Source: Acinetobacter sp. 10FS3-1 (lineage in GTDB: Bacteria > Pseudomonadota > Gammaproteobacteria > Pseudomonadales > Moraxellaceae). From it: a stretch of DNA of 64,000 nucleotides. A model generated the notes under the pieces. It saw nothing but the letters and a program-made list of their open reading frames with translations. It did no database searches and was not told the DNA's origin. How positions within the stretch are numbered: the first letter of the stretch is position 1; each line of letters starts with the position of its first letter. The DNA lies in contig NZ_CP039143.1 of assembly GCF_013343215.1 (NCBI RefSeq), positions 62,001-126,000 on the forward strand, in the 5' to 3' direction. Below are positions 19,120-28,192 of the stretch, piece after piece. The translations under genes were made by a program, and so were the position numbers.

Positions 19120-19476
19120 ATGAATATCGAACTTCGTACAGATAAACACATTCAGAGTAGCGATCGTTTAATTAGTTATGTACGTGCAGAATTAAGTCAG
19201 GAATTCCAGCGCCACAGTGAGCGTATTACCCATTTTTCAGTCCATTTGAGTGATGAAAACGGTGCCAAAGGTGGTGATGACGATATCCGCTGCATGATCG
19301 AGGCACGTCCGGCAGGTCTAAAACCGGTGGTGGTGAATCATCGTGGTCATAATGTTGATACCGCCATTCGTGGTGCCATTGACCGTTTAAAACGCAGTCT
19401 AGAGCATGTTATTGAGAAAAAAGATACCATACGTCCGGGTGCCCTGGAAATTAAAGAGATGGAAGACGAAGTCTGA
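19120..19476 (+). CDS. HPF/RaiA-family ribosome-associated protein
   Basis: The 118-residue protein has the beta-alpha-beta-beta-beta-alpha fold of the S30AE family, with MNIELRTDKHIQ at the start and the conserved final helix TAIRGAIDRLKRSLEHVI. Family members bind the 30S decoding site and inactivate or dimerise ribosomes in stationary phase. This short form lacks the C-terminal dimerisation domain of long HPF. GAGG precedes the ATG at good distance. It is monocistronic with a terminator, and sits outside the usual rpoN cluster. Confidence 0.85.
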   Translation: MNIELRTDKHIQSSDRLISYVRAELSQEFQRHSERITHFSVHLSDENGAKGGDDDIRCMIEARPAGLKPVVVNHRGHNVDTAIRGAIDRLKRSLEHVIEKKDTIRPGALEIKEMEDEV

Positions 19477-19487
19477 TCTGGAATCCT

Positions 19488-19516
19488 GAAAAAAAGCCCT
19501 GCGGGGCTTTTTTTAT
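19488..19516 (+). terminator. Terminator of the HPF-like gene
   Basis: AAAAAAAGCCC, a short GC loop and GGGCTTTTTTT follow the stop by a dozen bases. Confidence 0.9.
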
Positions 19517-19602
19517 ATAAAATGAAAAATAGTTGTGGGAAAGACAACAAATTTTGCTTTCTTCGGCATAATAGGGAAAAACGAATTGAAGCGAGCTCCA
19601 TC

Positions 19603-20145
19603 ATGTTAACTGCGCAACAACAGCTTTTTGTGCAAGCCATCGAAGATTTAGATCTGGAACAGGTAACAAAACTCCTGGCGGATGGACTCAATCCGAATTT
19701 TATTGACCTTGAAAAAGGTCCAGTCATTTCGGTCTGGTCGGATGGATTGTTCAAATGGTGGGAAGACGTCTGTGAGGCTTATGAAGCAAATAGCCCGCTT
19801 TCAGATGAAGAAAAACAGGCACGTCTGGATATTCATTTGCAGATTCTGGAAGCATTGATTCAGGCCAAAGTCAATTTACATCTGTGGGATGCTGAAGAAA
19901 TTTATGGACCGCTCTGGGACGCAGCGAGTGCCGCCTGTGTTCCTGCAGTACAGCGCCTGCTGGATGAACAGGTCAATCCAAACACCAAAGATGAAGATGG
20001 GCAGACCATTTTGTCCTCTATTAGCGATTTATTCTTTGATTGTGATTTCGATGAAATTAACTGGTCAGAGGCCCTTGAAGAAGAAAAACAGACTCTGCAA
20101 CTGTTGCGTGACCACGGCGCAAAAATGACCAAAGAACTGAATTAA
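19603..20145 (+). CDS. Ankyrin-repeat protein
   Basis: The 180-residue protein reads MLTAQQQLFVQAIEDLDLEQVTKLLADG at its N-terminus, an ankyrin-type helix pair. Further repeats follow around residues 70-100 and 105-150 (AASAACVPAVQRLLDEQVNPNTKDEDGQT). Ankyrin repeats mediate protein-protein binding; the partner is unknown. The frame is open 27 codons upstream, but that extension overlaps the terminator region and is not ankyrin-like, so the ATG at 19603 is chosen. No signal peptide is seen. It lies 23 bases before an outer-membrane protein gene and may be co-transcribed. Confidence 0.8.
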   Translation: MLTAQQQLFVQAIEDLDLEQVTKLLADGLNPNFIDLEKGPVISVWSDGLFKWWEDVCEAYEANSPLSDEEKQARLDIHLQILEALIQAKVNLHLWDAEEIYGPLWDAASAACVPAVQRLLDEQVNPNTKDEDGQTILSSISDLFFDCDFDEINWSEALEEEKQTLQLLRDHGAKMTKELN

Positions 20146-20168
20146 ATTTGAATAAAGAGCCTAACCAG

Positions 20169-20936
20169 ATGAAGACAACATTAACAACCTTGGGTTTTAT
20201 TGCGCTGACCAGTGTCAGTGCCCAACTTTTTGCTGAAGTCGAATTTGATCGTCCGGGTGAAGGTATGGGAACCGGCACTATCCCTGTGGGGCAGCTGGCA
20301 TGGGAGCAGGGTTTGCCAACGCTGGACTATCGCGAGTCAATGGTAGAAGGAAGCAAGCTTAAAGAAACCACTTTAAATGCCGATATATTATTGCGCACAG
20401 GTTTAACCGATAGCCTGGAATTACGTTTGGGCTGGGATGGACCGGCATGGAGCCAGCAGAAATGGAACGGACACACTGAAGAAAATGATGGGCTGGGAGA
20501 TGTCAGTATTGGCCTGAAAAAAGCCATTGATCTGGACGATGACAAACTGAGCATGGCCGTGATGGCTGAAGCGCTTATTGCAACCGGTAATAAGGGGTTT
20601 AGCAATGAAGAAGATATATATAGCCTGAGCTCGGCGGTGGCCTATCAATATAGTGATCTGGTCTCGACCTCTATCACCATGCGTTATGAATGGCAGGACT
20701 CAAACTGGGCTATTAGCGCAATTCCATCTGTAGACTATCAGTTTACGGATCGCTGGTCGGGCTATTCGGAATTGATTTATCGTAAGGCCGAAAGCCAAGC
20801 CAATGAATATGCACTCGGCACGGGCGTAATGTATGCCCTCAACGATCGGATCCAGCTGGATGCCAGTATGGGGGTAGATCTGGACGGGCAGGAAAACAGT
20901 TACTTCTCCGGTCTGGGTGTATCCTTTCTCTTTTGA
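20169..20936 (+). CDS. Outer-membrane beta-barrel protein, MetA-type transporter family
   Basis: The 255-residue product has a signal peptide (MKTTLTTLGFIALTSVSA ... FAE). The rest is a chain of amphipathic beta strands ending in a Phe (GLGVSFLF). The DRPGEGMGTGTIPVGQLAWEQG opening matches barrel proteins annotated as putative MetA-pathway phenol-degradation transporters. Substrate is unknown. The frame begins at a TTG seven codons earlier; the internal ATG gives the proper signal peptide and is preferred. dsbD begins 15 bases later, so the genes may share a transcript. Confidence 0.75.
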   Translation: MKTTLTTLGFIALTSVSAQLFAEVEFDRPGEGMGTGTIPVGQLAWEQGLPTLDYRESMVEGSKLKETTLNADILLRTGLTDSLELRLGWDGPAWSQQKWNGHTEENDGLGDVSIGLKKAIDLDDDKLSMAVMAEALIATGNKGFSNEEDIYSLSSAVAYQYSDLVSTSITMRYEWQDSNWAISAIPSVDYQFTDRWSGYSELIYRKAESQANEYALGTGVMYALNDRIQLDASMGVDLDGQENSYFSGLGVSFLF

Positions 20937-20951
20937 TCTATCGCACTCGGT

Positions 20952-22784
20952 ATGATGCAACTTTTAGTAGTTCAGAAATGGAGCGCTTTATGTGCGCCTT
21001 TCCTGTTAGGCAGTGTACTGTTCAGTATAGCAGCTCAGGCCGAAACGGCGTTACTGTCACCTGAGCAGGCCTTTCCTCTGAGTGTAGTCTCGGACAGTGC
21101 TGAGCAGGCGGAACTCAGCTGGGATATTCCTGAACACTACTATCTGTATCAGCACAAGATTGAAGTCCGACAGGGCAATCAGCCGCTAACATTGGAACTG
21201 CCGCCCGCTGAAGAAATCTATGATGACAACTATGGGCATACCCAGGTTTATTATCAGCAGTTAAAATTTCAGATCCCGACTCAGCCCGGACAGTCTTATC
21301 AGGTCAGCTGGCAAGGCTGTGCCCAGGATCGGCTGTGCTATCCACCGCAAACCGCGCAGTTTAAAACCAATCTTTCCGGTCTGGTGCAATATGACACCGC
21401 AGCTTCCGGGAACACACGTCTATTAGATTTAAACAGCTCTACAACTGCCCAGAATCGTCTGCTTGATACTCTGGCTGATACTCAGCTACAACGCTCAGAC
21501 CAATCTGATCCAGATATCGAAGAAGCTATAACCGCCCAAGACCAGAAGTGGTCAGTGCGTCTGGCAGAAAGCTCCTGGGCCTATGGTTTGCTGCTGTTCT
21601 TTGGTTTAGGGCTTTTACTGGCCTTTACCCCGTGTTCGTTGCCTATGCTCCCGATCCTGACCTCGTTGTTGGTCCGTGATAGCAAAGGCTTAAAAGCCTG
21701 GATGATCGCCTTAACCTTTGTGGTTAGTATGGCCACCGTCTATGCTGTATTAGGTTTAATCGCCTCATCGGCCGGGCTGAATTTCCAACGCTGGCTACAG
21801 CAGCCGGGTACCCTGATTGCTTTTAGTGCTCTATTTGTGCTGTTTGCCCTAAACCTGTTTGGCCTGTTTGAAATTAAACTTCCGCAGCGCCTGATTCAGC
21901 GTCTGGATCAGGTTCAGGCCATGCAGCATGGAGGGAGCCTGATCAGTGCCGCAGTCATGGGCATTATCTCCGCCTTGCTGGTGGGGCCGTGTATGACAGC
22001 ACCCCTGGCAGGAGCATTGCTGTTCATTTCCCAGACCCAGAGTCAATGGCAGGGTGCCTTGTTACTCTTTGGTCTCGGATTCGGTATGGGGACACCCTTA
22101 CTGCTGGCCAGTATTCTGGGGGCCCGGATATTACCGCGTGCCGGACACTGGATGAATCAGATCAAGGTGCTATTTGCCTTTATCATGCTGGGGCTGGCGC
22201 TGTATTTTATACGCCCGCTGATTTCTGAAGCTATGTTGCAGGGGGTGTCGCTGGGCTTAGGCATGGCCTTTATTGTCTATGTGCTGTGCCGTATTTTCTG
22301 GCAGCGTACTGGCCTGAGATGGTTATATATCCTGTGTCTAGTCGTCGTGCTGCCTTATCTGGCATATAGCCAATATCAACAGAGCCAGCGTTTTTTTGTT
22401 AAGCAAAGTCACAGCACTGCCACGTGGCAAGTGGCCAAAACAGCTGCCGAATTTGAATCCTTGTTAAAACAGATACCGCATGGCCAAAAGGTCATTATTG
22501 ATATCTATGCCGACTGGTGTGTGGCCTGTCAGCCGATCGAGCAGCGTGTTTTAAAATCAGCCACGGTACAGCAGGCACTGGCACCGTACGTGCTGATCAA
22601 ACTCGATTTAAGCCAATATGATGCAGCCCATCAGTCGTTGTTTAATCAGTGGGAAATTCTGGGGCCACCGACCTATTTGTTTCTGAATGGCCAGCAGCAG
22701 GAAATCCGTGGTTTGCGTTTAACCGGGGCATTTAATGAAGCGGAATTATTGGCTCAGCTGAAACGTCTGGCACAATTCCATTAA
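20952..22784 (+). CDS. dsbD: Thiol:disulfide interchange protein DsbD
   Basis: DsbD carries electrons from cytoplasmic thioredoxin across the inner membrane to DsbC, DsbG and CcmG. The 610-residue product has all three modules: a signal peptide and an N-terminal periplasmic domain with the Cys pair in CAQDRLC, a central eight-helix domain with FTPCSLPMLP and GPCMTAPLAG holding the two membrane Cys, and a C-terminal thioredoxin domain with DWCVACQ. Two consecutive ATG codons are possible starts. It follows the barrel gene closely and converges on the diguanylate cyclase gene. Confidence 0.96.
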   Translation: MMQLLVVQKWSALCAPFLLGSVLFSIAAQAETALLSPEQAFPLSVVSDSAEQAELSWDIPEHYYLYQHKIEVRQGNQPLTLELPPAEEIYDDNYGHTQVYYQQLKFQIPTQPGQSYQVSWQGCAQDRLCYPPQTAQFKTNLSGLVQYDTAASGNTRLLDLNSSTTAQNRLLDTLADTQLQRSDQSDPDIEEAITAQDQKWSVRLAESSWAYGLLLFFGLGLLLAFTPCSLPMLPILTSLLVRDSKGLKAWMIALTFVVSMATVYAVLGLIASSAGLNFQRWLQQPGTLIAFSALFVLFALNLFGLFEIKLPQRLIQRLDQVQAMQHGGSLISAAVMGIISALLVGPCMTAPLAGALLFISQTQSQWQGALLLFGLGFGMGTPLLLASILGARILPRAGHWMNQIKVLFAFIMLGLALYFIRPLISEAMLQGVSLGLGMAFIVYVLCRIFWQRTGLRWLYILCLVVVLPYLAYSQYQQSQRFFVKQSHSTATWQVAKTAAEFESLLKQIPHGQKVIIDIYADWCVACQPIEQRVLKSATVQQALAPYVLIKLDLSQYDAAHQSLFNQWEILGPPTYLFLNGQQQEIRGLRLTGAFNEAELLAQLKRLAQFH

Positions 22785-22801
22785 CCTGCTGGATTACCGT
22801 G

Positions 22802-24001
22802 TTAAGAATATAGCTCAAGTTCGGGTTGGGTCGATGTAATATAGGCTCTGACCTGATTCCGGCCTCTGGCTTTGGCCTGATACAGTGCCCGATCAGCCTG
22901 GCTGAGTAGCTGCTGCGGGCGCAATTCTGCTTGAGAAATCGCAATACCAAAACTGGCCGTGACAGAAATTTTGGTACCCTCATCACTTTGAATCTCAAGC
23001 TGCTGAATAGCAAGACGGCAACGTTCTGCAATCTGTTGCGCCATTTCAATATTGGTATCTTTAAGTACCAAAATAAACTCTTCACCACCAAAACGGCCTC
23101 CAACATCACTTTTACGTAATTGCTGGCTCAGTACGGCACTGACCTTTATCAGGGTTTCATCACCTTTGTGGTGACCATATTGATCATTAATTTTTTTAAA
23201 ATGGTCCAAGTCTAGCAGGACCAAGGCATAGCTTAAACAGGCGCTATGATTTAATTTTTCCAGACATTGATTGATACTGCGCCGGTTAAACAGACTGGTT
23301 AAGGGATCAAGTTGGCTCAGGTGCTGAATCAGCCGTTCACGGTGCCGCCATTGGCTAAGCAGGATTTCAAACAGCATGGTGCAGATGGCCAGAATGGGTA
23401 ACATAAAATACAGCATGGAGCCCAGCCAAAAGCCATTATCAAAAAACTTGCCCTGTATATTGAACAGGGGCGAATAGGGAATTTGATGACGAAAGCTCAG
23501 ATAGGTGCAAACCGTCAGAAACAGGAATGCCGGTATCAATATGCTATAGATCAGGGCGCGATGAAACAGCACCAGACCCACTGTCATCAGGCACACACAG
23601 GCTAGGGTCGAAACGGGACTCATGACCCCCACCACATAAGCATCCCGGCAGAGGGAGATGACAAAAACACCGACCGTCAGATGAGGCAGATAGCGTTCAG
23701 CGCGCGCATGGCCTTGCCACTTATAACAAGGATAGATCAGAGCGAGCAAAACCAGTAAAAAACTGCTGTCGAGGATGAGCTGTAAGTGAATTAGTTTAAT
23801 CTGTACATATTGCCAATATTCAGGATGAAACAGCACAAACAGATCCCAACTAAGCCAGCTCAGATGGACAATGCAGCCCAGTACCAACATCAAGATACAT
23901 TTTTTTAAAATCCCCCAATTGATGACGACTTCATCTTCGATCAGATATTTTTTGATTCTCAGCCGCAGGATTTTTGCTAATAATCCTCTTATCTGCTTCA
24001 T
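22802..24001 (-). CDS. Membrane-bound diguanylate cyclase (GGDEF)
   Basis: The 399-residue protein has about six transmembrane helices within residues 30-215 and a C-terminal GGDEF domain (about 235-395) with the active-site motif GGEEF. An inhibitory-site RxxD (RKSD) lies five residues upstream of it. It should make cyclic di-GMP from two GTP and be subject to product inhibition. The N-terminal membrane region resembles no named sensor. No EAL domain is present. It stands alone, convergent with dsbD and divergent from azoR. Confidence 0.92.
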   Translation of the reverse strand: MKQIRGLLAKILRLRIKKYLIEDEVVINWGILKKCILMLVLGCIVHLSWLSWDLFVLFHPEYWQYVQIKLIHLQLILDSSFLLVLLALIYPCYKWQGHARAERYLPHLTVGVFVISLCRDAYVVGVMSPVSTLACVCLMTVGLVLFHRALIYSILIPAFLFLTVCTYLSFRHQIPYSPLFNIQGKFFDNGFWLGSMLYFMLPILAICTMLFEILLSQWRHRERLIQHLSQLDPLTSLFNRRSINQCLEKLNHSACLSYALVLLDLDHFKKINDQYGHHKGDETLIKVSAVLSQQLRKSDVGGRFGGEEFILVLKDTNIEMAQQIAERCRLAIQQLEIQSDEGTKISVTASFGIAISQAELRPQQLLSQADRALYQAKARGRNQVRAYITSTQPELELYS

Positions 24002-24264
24002 CTATTTCGCCTTAAACTTTATCGTTATTATGAAAGCGCTTTACTTTTTAGCATGGATATCTTTATAAAACTGACTATAACATAACTTAAAATTGATTAA
24101 AAAATTCCTGTTTTACCACAAAAAAGATAAAGCTACATTTGTCTGTATAGGCCTTTTGTTCCGTATTTGGAATGTTCTGTTTTATGGGCTGGGATTATCT
24201 CATTGTTGAAAAATCATTAAACTATGCCTATTTCTAGACAGACCAATTCATACAGGCAAAATAG

Positions 24265-24834
24265 ATGCAAGTTTTACATATTGATTCAAGTATTTTAGGT
24301 GATGCTTCAATTTCCCGTCAGTTGAGTCAGGCCATTGTGAGCCAGTTGCAACAAAAGCATAAAGACACCTTACAGGTAGAGTATCTAGATCTGGCGACAC
24401 AACCGATTCCTCATCTGACTGCCGAGATTCTGATGGGGCAGGATGCAGAACAGACAGCTCTGGGGGAAGAGATTTTGCAGCAGTATTTGCGTGCGGATAT
24501 TATCGTGGTGGGAGCGGCAATGTATAACTTTGGCCTGCCTTCTACTTTAAAAGCCTGGATCGACCGTATCAGTGTGGCTGGGCGTAGTTTTAAATATACT
24601 GAAAATGGCCCGATTGGTTTGGCGGGTGACAAGAAAGTCTATATTGCCAGCAGCCGTGGGGGGATCTATGGTGAACAGAGTCCGGTTGACTTTCAGGAAG
24701 CATTCCTGAAAACCGTGTTTAATTTTACCGGGGTGAGTGATATTCAGGTGATTCGTGCCGAAGGCGTGAATATGGGCGATGCAAGCAAGCAGCAAGCTCT
24801 GGAGACTGCACACCAGATGATCAGCGCGCTCTAA
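24265..24834 (+). CDS. azoR: FMN-dependent NADH-azoreductase
   Basis: The 189-residue flavodoxin-fold enzyme begins MQVLHIDSSILGDASISRQLS, which is the AzoR phosphate-binding region, and has the conserved AMYNFGLPSTLKAWIDRI and SSRGGIYG blocks. AzoR enzymes reduce azo and quinone compounds with NADH and protect against thiol stress. The length is a little shorter than the about 200-residue average. A terminator follows immediately. Substrate in vivo is unknown. Confidence 0.92.
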   Translation: MQVLHIDSSILGDASISRQLSQAIVSQLQQKHKDTLQVEYLDLATQPIPHLTAEILMGQDAEQTALGEEILQQYLRADIIVVGAAMYNFGLPSTLKAWIDRISVAGRSFKYTENGPIGLAGDKKVYIASSRGGIYGEQSPVDFQEAFLKTVFNFTGVSDIQVIRAEGVNMGDASKQQALETAHQMISAL

Positions 24835-24846
24835 GGCAGAAAATTG

Positions 24847-24875
24847 AAAAGGTCAGCCTGGGCTGACCTTTTTTA
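24847..24875 (+). terminator. Terminator between azoR and the convergent esterase
   Basis: AAAAGGTCAGCC and GGCTGACCTTTT form a perfect stem with almost no loop, followed by Ts. It serves azoR and possibly the converging gene. Confidence 0.88.
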
Positions 24876-24892
24876 TATCAGGACTTGAGAGC

Positions 24893-25804
24893 CTAGTCCT
24901 GATCCAGACGATGTGCAAACTCTGCCAAGTCAGCCAGAGATTGTCGGGCTTCATCAAACCAGGCGCTAAACATCTGGAAGTTATGCCACATGCCCGTATA
25001 GATTTTAAACTCAACCTCAACATGGGCCTGCTCGGCCTTTTCTTTGAAACGGGTGGCGTCATCCAGCAAAATTTCCTTAGAACCGACCTGAATATGGATA
25101 GGAGGTAATCCGCTCAGCTCGGCAAAGTAAGGAGAAACGCCGGGATCACCTCGGTCTATGGCGCTGGGCACATAATATTCGATCCCGGTTTTAAGCGTTT
25201 CGATTGACAGCAAGGCATCATGTTTCTGGTTATACCGTAAAGATTCACTGCTCAGAGTCAAATCCAGCAGTGGAGAAAGCAGAATAAGTCCACTAACTTG
25301 CGGGCGACCTTCCTGTTTGATTTTTAAAGCGAGGGCCAAGGCCAGGTTAGCGCCACACGAGTCACCGGACAGAATAATATCTTTGGGCTGAATTCCCTGA
25401 TCAAGCAACAGGTTGTAAACATCATATAGCGCCTCAAGCGGCTCCGGATAAGCCGATTCCGGTGCAAGCGGATAGTTCACATGCAAGACCTGCATCTGGG
25501 TACGGGCTGCAATTTGGGTCATAAAGGCCCGGTGGGTATTGAGTGAACCTAAATAGAATGCTCCTCCATGAATATGAAAAATCATCTGGGTCGATTGCTG
25601 CTGGGGTTTGATCTCTTCAGCACGTAAACCGGCCAGACGCAAGGAACGAATTTGTACAGACGGGTCTTGCGGGAACAGTTTGCATAGCTGTTCCAAGGCG
25701 ATACGCAGCGAGCTAGGAGGAAGGTTCAGACGACTTGGCGCACGAATGGCGGCTTTTAAAAAACTTTCTGTAATGAGTTGTTTCGTGAGGGGACTCATCT
25801 TCAT
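24893..25804 (-). CDS. Alpha/beta hydrolase of the hormone-sensitive lipase (HSL) esterase family
   Basis: The 303-residue protein has the HSL-family oxyanion motif HIHGGAFYLGS, the nucleophile motif GDSCGANLA and a late catalytic His in GMWHNFQ. It resembles Acinetobacter esterases that cleave short-chain acyl esters in the cytoplasm. There are two in-frame ATGs (25804 and 25798). AAGGA fits the second slightly better by spacing, so the protein may be two residues shorter. The gene is solitary, convergent with azoR and divergent from the DUF2147 gene. Confidence 0.9.
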   Translation of the reverse strand: MKMSPLTKQLITESFLKAAIRAPSRLNLPPSSLRIALEQLCKLFPQDPSVQIRSLRLAGLRAEEIKPQQQSTQMIFHIHGGAFYLGSLNTHRAFMTQIAARTQMQVLHVNYPLAPESAYPEPLEALYDVYNLLLDQGIQPKDIILSGDSCGANLALALALKIKQEGRPQVSGLILLSPLLDLTLSSESLRYNQKHDALLSIETLKTGIEYYVPSAIDRGDPGVSPYFAELSGLPPIHIQVGSKEILLDDATRFKEKAEQAHVEVEFKIYTGMWHNFQMFSAWFDEARQSLADLAEFAHRLDQD

Positions 25805-25959
25805 TATCCTTCCATATTTTTATGCTTTTATTCAAAATGAGATTATTTACCAACCTGATTTACAAGGTTACACTAAATAGTCACACGTAAAAATTGCAAA
25901 ATTGTTGTGTCTTTTTAATACTAAATTGGTCTATCAACAGACTAGGGAAATGAAAAAAA

Positions 25960-26397
25960 ATGAAAAAAATCGCGCTAACCTTAGGATTACTTGGCTTATC
26001 GGTATTAGCAAATGCCGCAGATCCTCTGAATGGTACCGTTTGGAAAACGATTGATGACAAAACTAAACAGCCAAAAGCCATGGTGAAGTTTACTGAACAG
26101 AAGAATGGTACTTTATCTGCCAGTATTCAATCGGTATTGACTCCGGGTGAAGAGAATGCCTGTACAAAATGTGAAGGACCTTATCATAACAAGTCATTAA
26201 AAGGCTTGACCATTGTGAAAGGTCTGAAAAATGTGGGTGGCACCAGCTATGAAGGTGGTTCTATTCTGGACCCACAATCTGGCAAAACCTATAAGCTAAA
26301 AGGCAATCTGGCGGAGGGTGGCAAGAAGCTGGAGCTGCGTGGCTTTATGGGGATTTCTGCTTTGGGTCGTAACCAGACCTGGATTCGTGCAAACTAA
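25960..26397 (+). CDS. DUF2147 family secreted protein
   Basis: The 145-residue protein has a signal peptide cleaved after ANA and a beta-rich domain with GTVWKTIDDKTKQPKA near the start and LELRGFMGISALGRNQTW at the end, the hallmark blocks of DUF2147. A CTKC pair in the middle may form a disulfide. Such proteins are abundant in Acinetobacter and periplasmic, with no established role. AGGGA lies 11 bases before the ATG. A strong terminator follows. Confidence 0.88.
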   Translation: MKKIALTLGLLGLSVLANAADPLNGTVWKTIDDKTKQPKAMVKFTEQKNGTLSASIQSVLTPGEENACTKCEGPYHNKSLKGLTIVKGLKNVGGTSYEGGSILDPQSGKTYKLKGNLAEGGKKLELRGFMGISALGRNQTWIRAN

Positions 26398-26412
26398 TCC
26401 ATCCTGTATATG

Positions 26413-26444
26413 CAAAAAGCCTGACATCTGTCAGGCTTTTTTTT
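26413..26444 (+). terminator. Terminator of the DUF2147 gene
   Basis: AAAAAGCCTGACA and TGTCAGGCTTTTTTTT form a strong bidirectional hairpin between converging genes. Confidence 0.9.
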
Positions 26445-26453
26445 ATATGCTGA

Positions 26454-26816
26454 TTAATCCTGTTTTTCTTCAACTAGAGCGCGATAAGCAGCTTCGTCAA
26501 ATCCGGCAATAAAGCCATCAGCAGTCTGTAAAATCGGTCTTTTAATTAAGCTGGTATGCGTGGTTAAGGCTTGCACCAGATGATCTTCACTGGCCAGTGC
26601 GGTTTGCTGCTCTTCTGCACTGAGTTTACGCCAGGTGGTGCCTTTTTTATTCAGAACCACGTCCTGACCGAGTGCATCCAACCAGCTTTTTACACATTCT
26701 GCATCAATGCCCTGTTTTTTATAATCATGGAATTCATAGCTCAACCCCAGTTCATTGAGCAGATCAAAGGCTTTTTTCATTGAATTGCAGTTTTTAATAC
26801 CATAAATTCTTAACAT
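26454..26816 (-). CDS. ArsC/Spx-family reductase-like protein (YffB-like)
   Basis: The 120-residue thioredoxin-fold protein begins MLRIYGIKNCNSMKKAF, with a single active-site Cys and not the CxxC of Spx. LSAEEQ and SLIKRPILQ follow, the latter being the conserved cis-Pro block. This is the ArsC-like YffB subgroup, whose E. coli member is thought to use glutathione; true arsenate reduction is not implied. Four in-frame start codons (GTG ATG ATG ATG) stand in a row, and the last leaves the best room for the ribosome site. Confidence 0.85.
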   Translation of the reverse strand: MLRIYGIKNCNSMKKAFDLLNELGLSYEFHDYKKQGIDAECVKSWLDALGQDVVLNKKGTTWRKLSAEEQQTALASEDHLVQALTTHTSLIKRPILQTADGFIAGFDEAAYRALVEEKQD

Positions 26817-27333
26817 CATCATCACTCATTTAAAGTCTTGGACTAGCTTAACCAAATTTAGTCAAGACGGCCACGGGGGGCTGCAAAACAGGAGTGTCCG
26901 TCTGCATAGGAAAATTTCGAATCAGGGCCAAGCTGTCATGAAACTGACATAAGGAGGGGATAAGATTCTGGATAGAACAATAAGAAATAAAGTTTTAAAT
27001 AAGAGAACAATCAGCGGATATATAAAAAAATCAAAACAATAATCAAGAATAAGAGTCATTATAATATGAGAAAACCCGCATCAATCATCCTGATTATGCG
27101 GGTCTCAGTATAACGTCCAATGTCACATCCATGAAAAACAAACTAAATTTGATGGTCTGTTTTATTTTCTTCCTACGGCTTCCTGTCCTTTATGTGTCAT
27201 CCTGACATATCCCTGTGCCGTGCAGCTATCATGCTATGTTCTTAAACTCAAAGAAATCCAAGAAATACGTCATGGCATGTAAGCAATTCACCTTAATTGA
27301 GTAAACAATTGTTTACTCAGTTCTCAAGCCTTT
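26817..27333. other. Intergenic region with hairpin and perfect palindrome
   Basis: No gene is seen in this 500-base, partly AT-rich gap. It holds an ACCCGCAT/ATGCGGGT inverted repeat at 27074-27103 that could be a terminator or end of a small RNA, and a perfect 22-base palindrome at 27298-27319 described separately. Confidence 0.5.
27298..27319. promoter_or_regulatory. Perfect 22-base palindrome beyond crc
   Basis: The sequence is TGAGTAAACAA followed by its exact reverse complement, 15 bases past the crc stop codon. There is no loop and no T-run on the minus strand, so it looks more like a regulator-binding site than a terminator. No adjacent start codon uses it, so its target is unclear. 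Confidence 0.45.
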
Positions 27334-28152
27334 TTACAATTTGTAATCAATAATGACCGGTGCATGATCACTAAACCATTCATCTTTATAGACCCAGGCA
27401 TTCACCGTACGGGTTTTCCAGTCTGGAGAACAGGCGTGGTAGTCAATCCTCCAGCCGACATTCTTGGCGCGGGCCTGACCACGATTCGACCACCAGGAAT
27501 ATAGCTCGGCTTCCTGGCGTACTTCACGGAAGGTATCTACATAGCCCAGTTCATCATAAATATGGTCCAGCCAGGCGCGTTCATGCGGTAAACAACCGGA
27601 AGATTTCTGGTTGCCCGACCAGTTTTTAATATCAATCCGTTTATGCACAATATTGTAATCCCCACAGACAATGACCGATTTATTTTCATCGCGCCATTGT
27701 TTCAGAATCTTTTGATATTCTTCTAAAAAGTGGTCTTTACGGGCCTGAGCTTCTTCACCCGATGAACCGGATGGCAGATAAAGCGAACAGATATATACAG
27801 TTTGTTCTAGGCCCAGATCGAATTCAGCGGCAATAAAACGGCCCTGTGAGTCTGCCAGTTCAAAACCCAGACCATCGGTGAGGGAGACAAAAGGCAGACG
27901 GCTATAAATGGCGGTGCCGGCATAGCCTGGACGTTCGGCTGGAAAGAGATGGGTGTACCAGCCTTCAGGCTTAAATTTATCGGTCCACTGAACATGGGTA
28001 ATGCGGCTTTCCTGCATGCAGATCACATCGGCATCGGACTTTTCCATCCATTCCAGCAAACCCTTGCTTACAGAGGAACGTAAGCCGTTGACGTTAATTG
28101 AAACGACACGAAGAATTTTTTGATCACTTGGATAGCTACTCTTTGGTATCAT
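27334..28152 (-). CDS. crc: Crc-like protein of the ExoIII/AP-endonuclease fold
   Basis: The 272-residue protein is an exonuclease III-family member. Position next to and divergent from pyrE, and sequence blocks such as SINVNGLRSS, LPSGSSGEEAQ and ERAWLDHIYDELGYVDTFREV, match the catabolite repression protein Crc of Pseudomonas and Acinetobacter. Unlike Pseudomonas Crc, the nuclease residues look intact: MQES, CGDYN and FSDHAP. It may act in catabolite repression of aromatic degradation, in DNA repair, or both. AAGG upstream fits a TTG at 28158 by spacing, while the ATG at 28152 is the conventional start. Confidence 0.82.
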   Translation of the reverse strand: MIPKSSYPSDQKILRVVSINVNGLRSSVSKGLLEWMEKSDADVICMQESRITHVQWTDKFKPEGWYTHLFPAERPGYAGTAIYSRLPFVSLTDGLGFELADSQGRFIAAEFDLGLEQTVYICSLYLPSGSSGEEAQARKDHFLEEYQKILKQWRDENKSVIVCGDYNIVHKRIDIKNWSGNQKSSGCLPHERAWLDHIYDELGYVDTFREVRQEAELYSWWSNRGQARAKNVGWRIDYHACSPDWKTRTVNAWVYKDEWFSDHAPVIIDYKL

Positions 28153-28192
28153 GCGCAAGTCTTACCTTAATTAATGGATTCAGGAGCACCTC

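Noticed and set aside
26454..26816. True arsenate reductase ArsC
   Set aside because: The sequence matches the YffB subgroup, there is no ars operon context, and the arsenate-binding Arg pattern was not evident.
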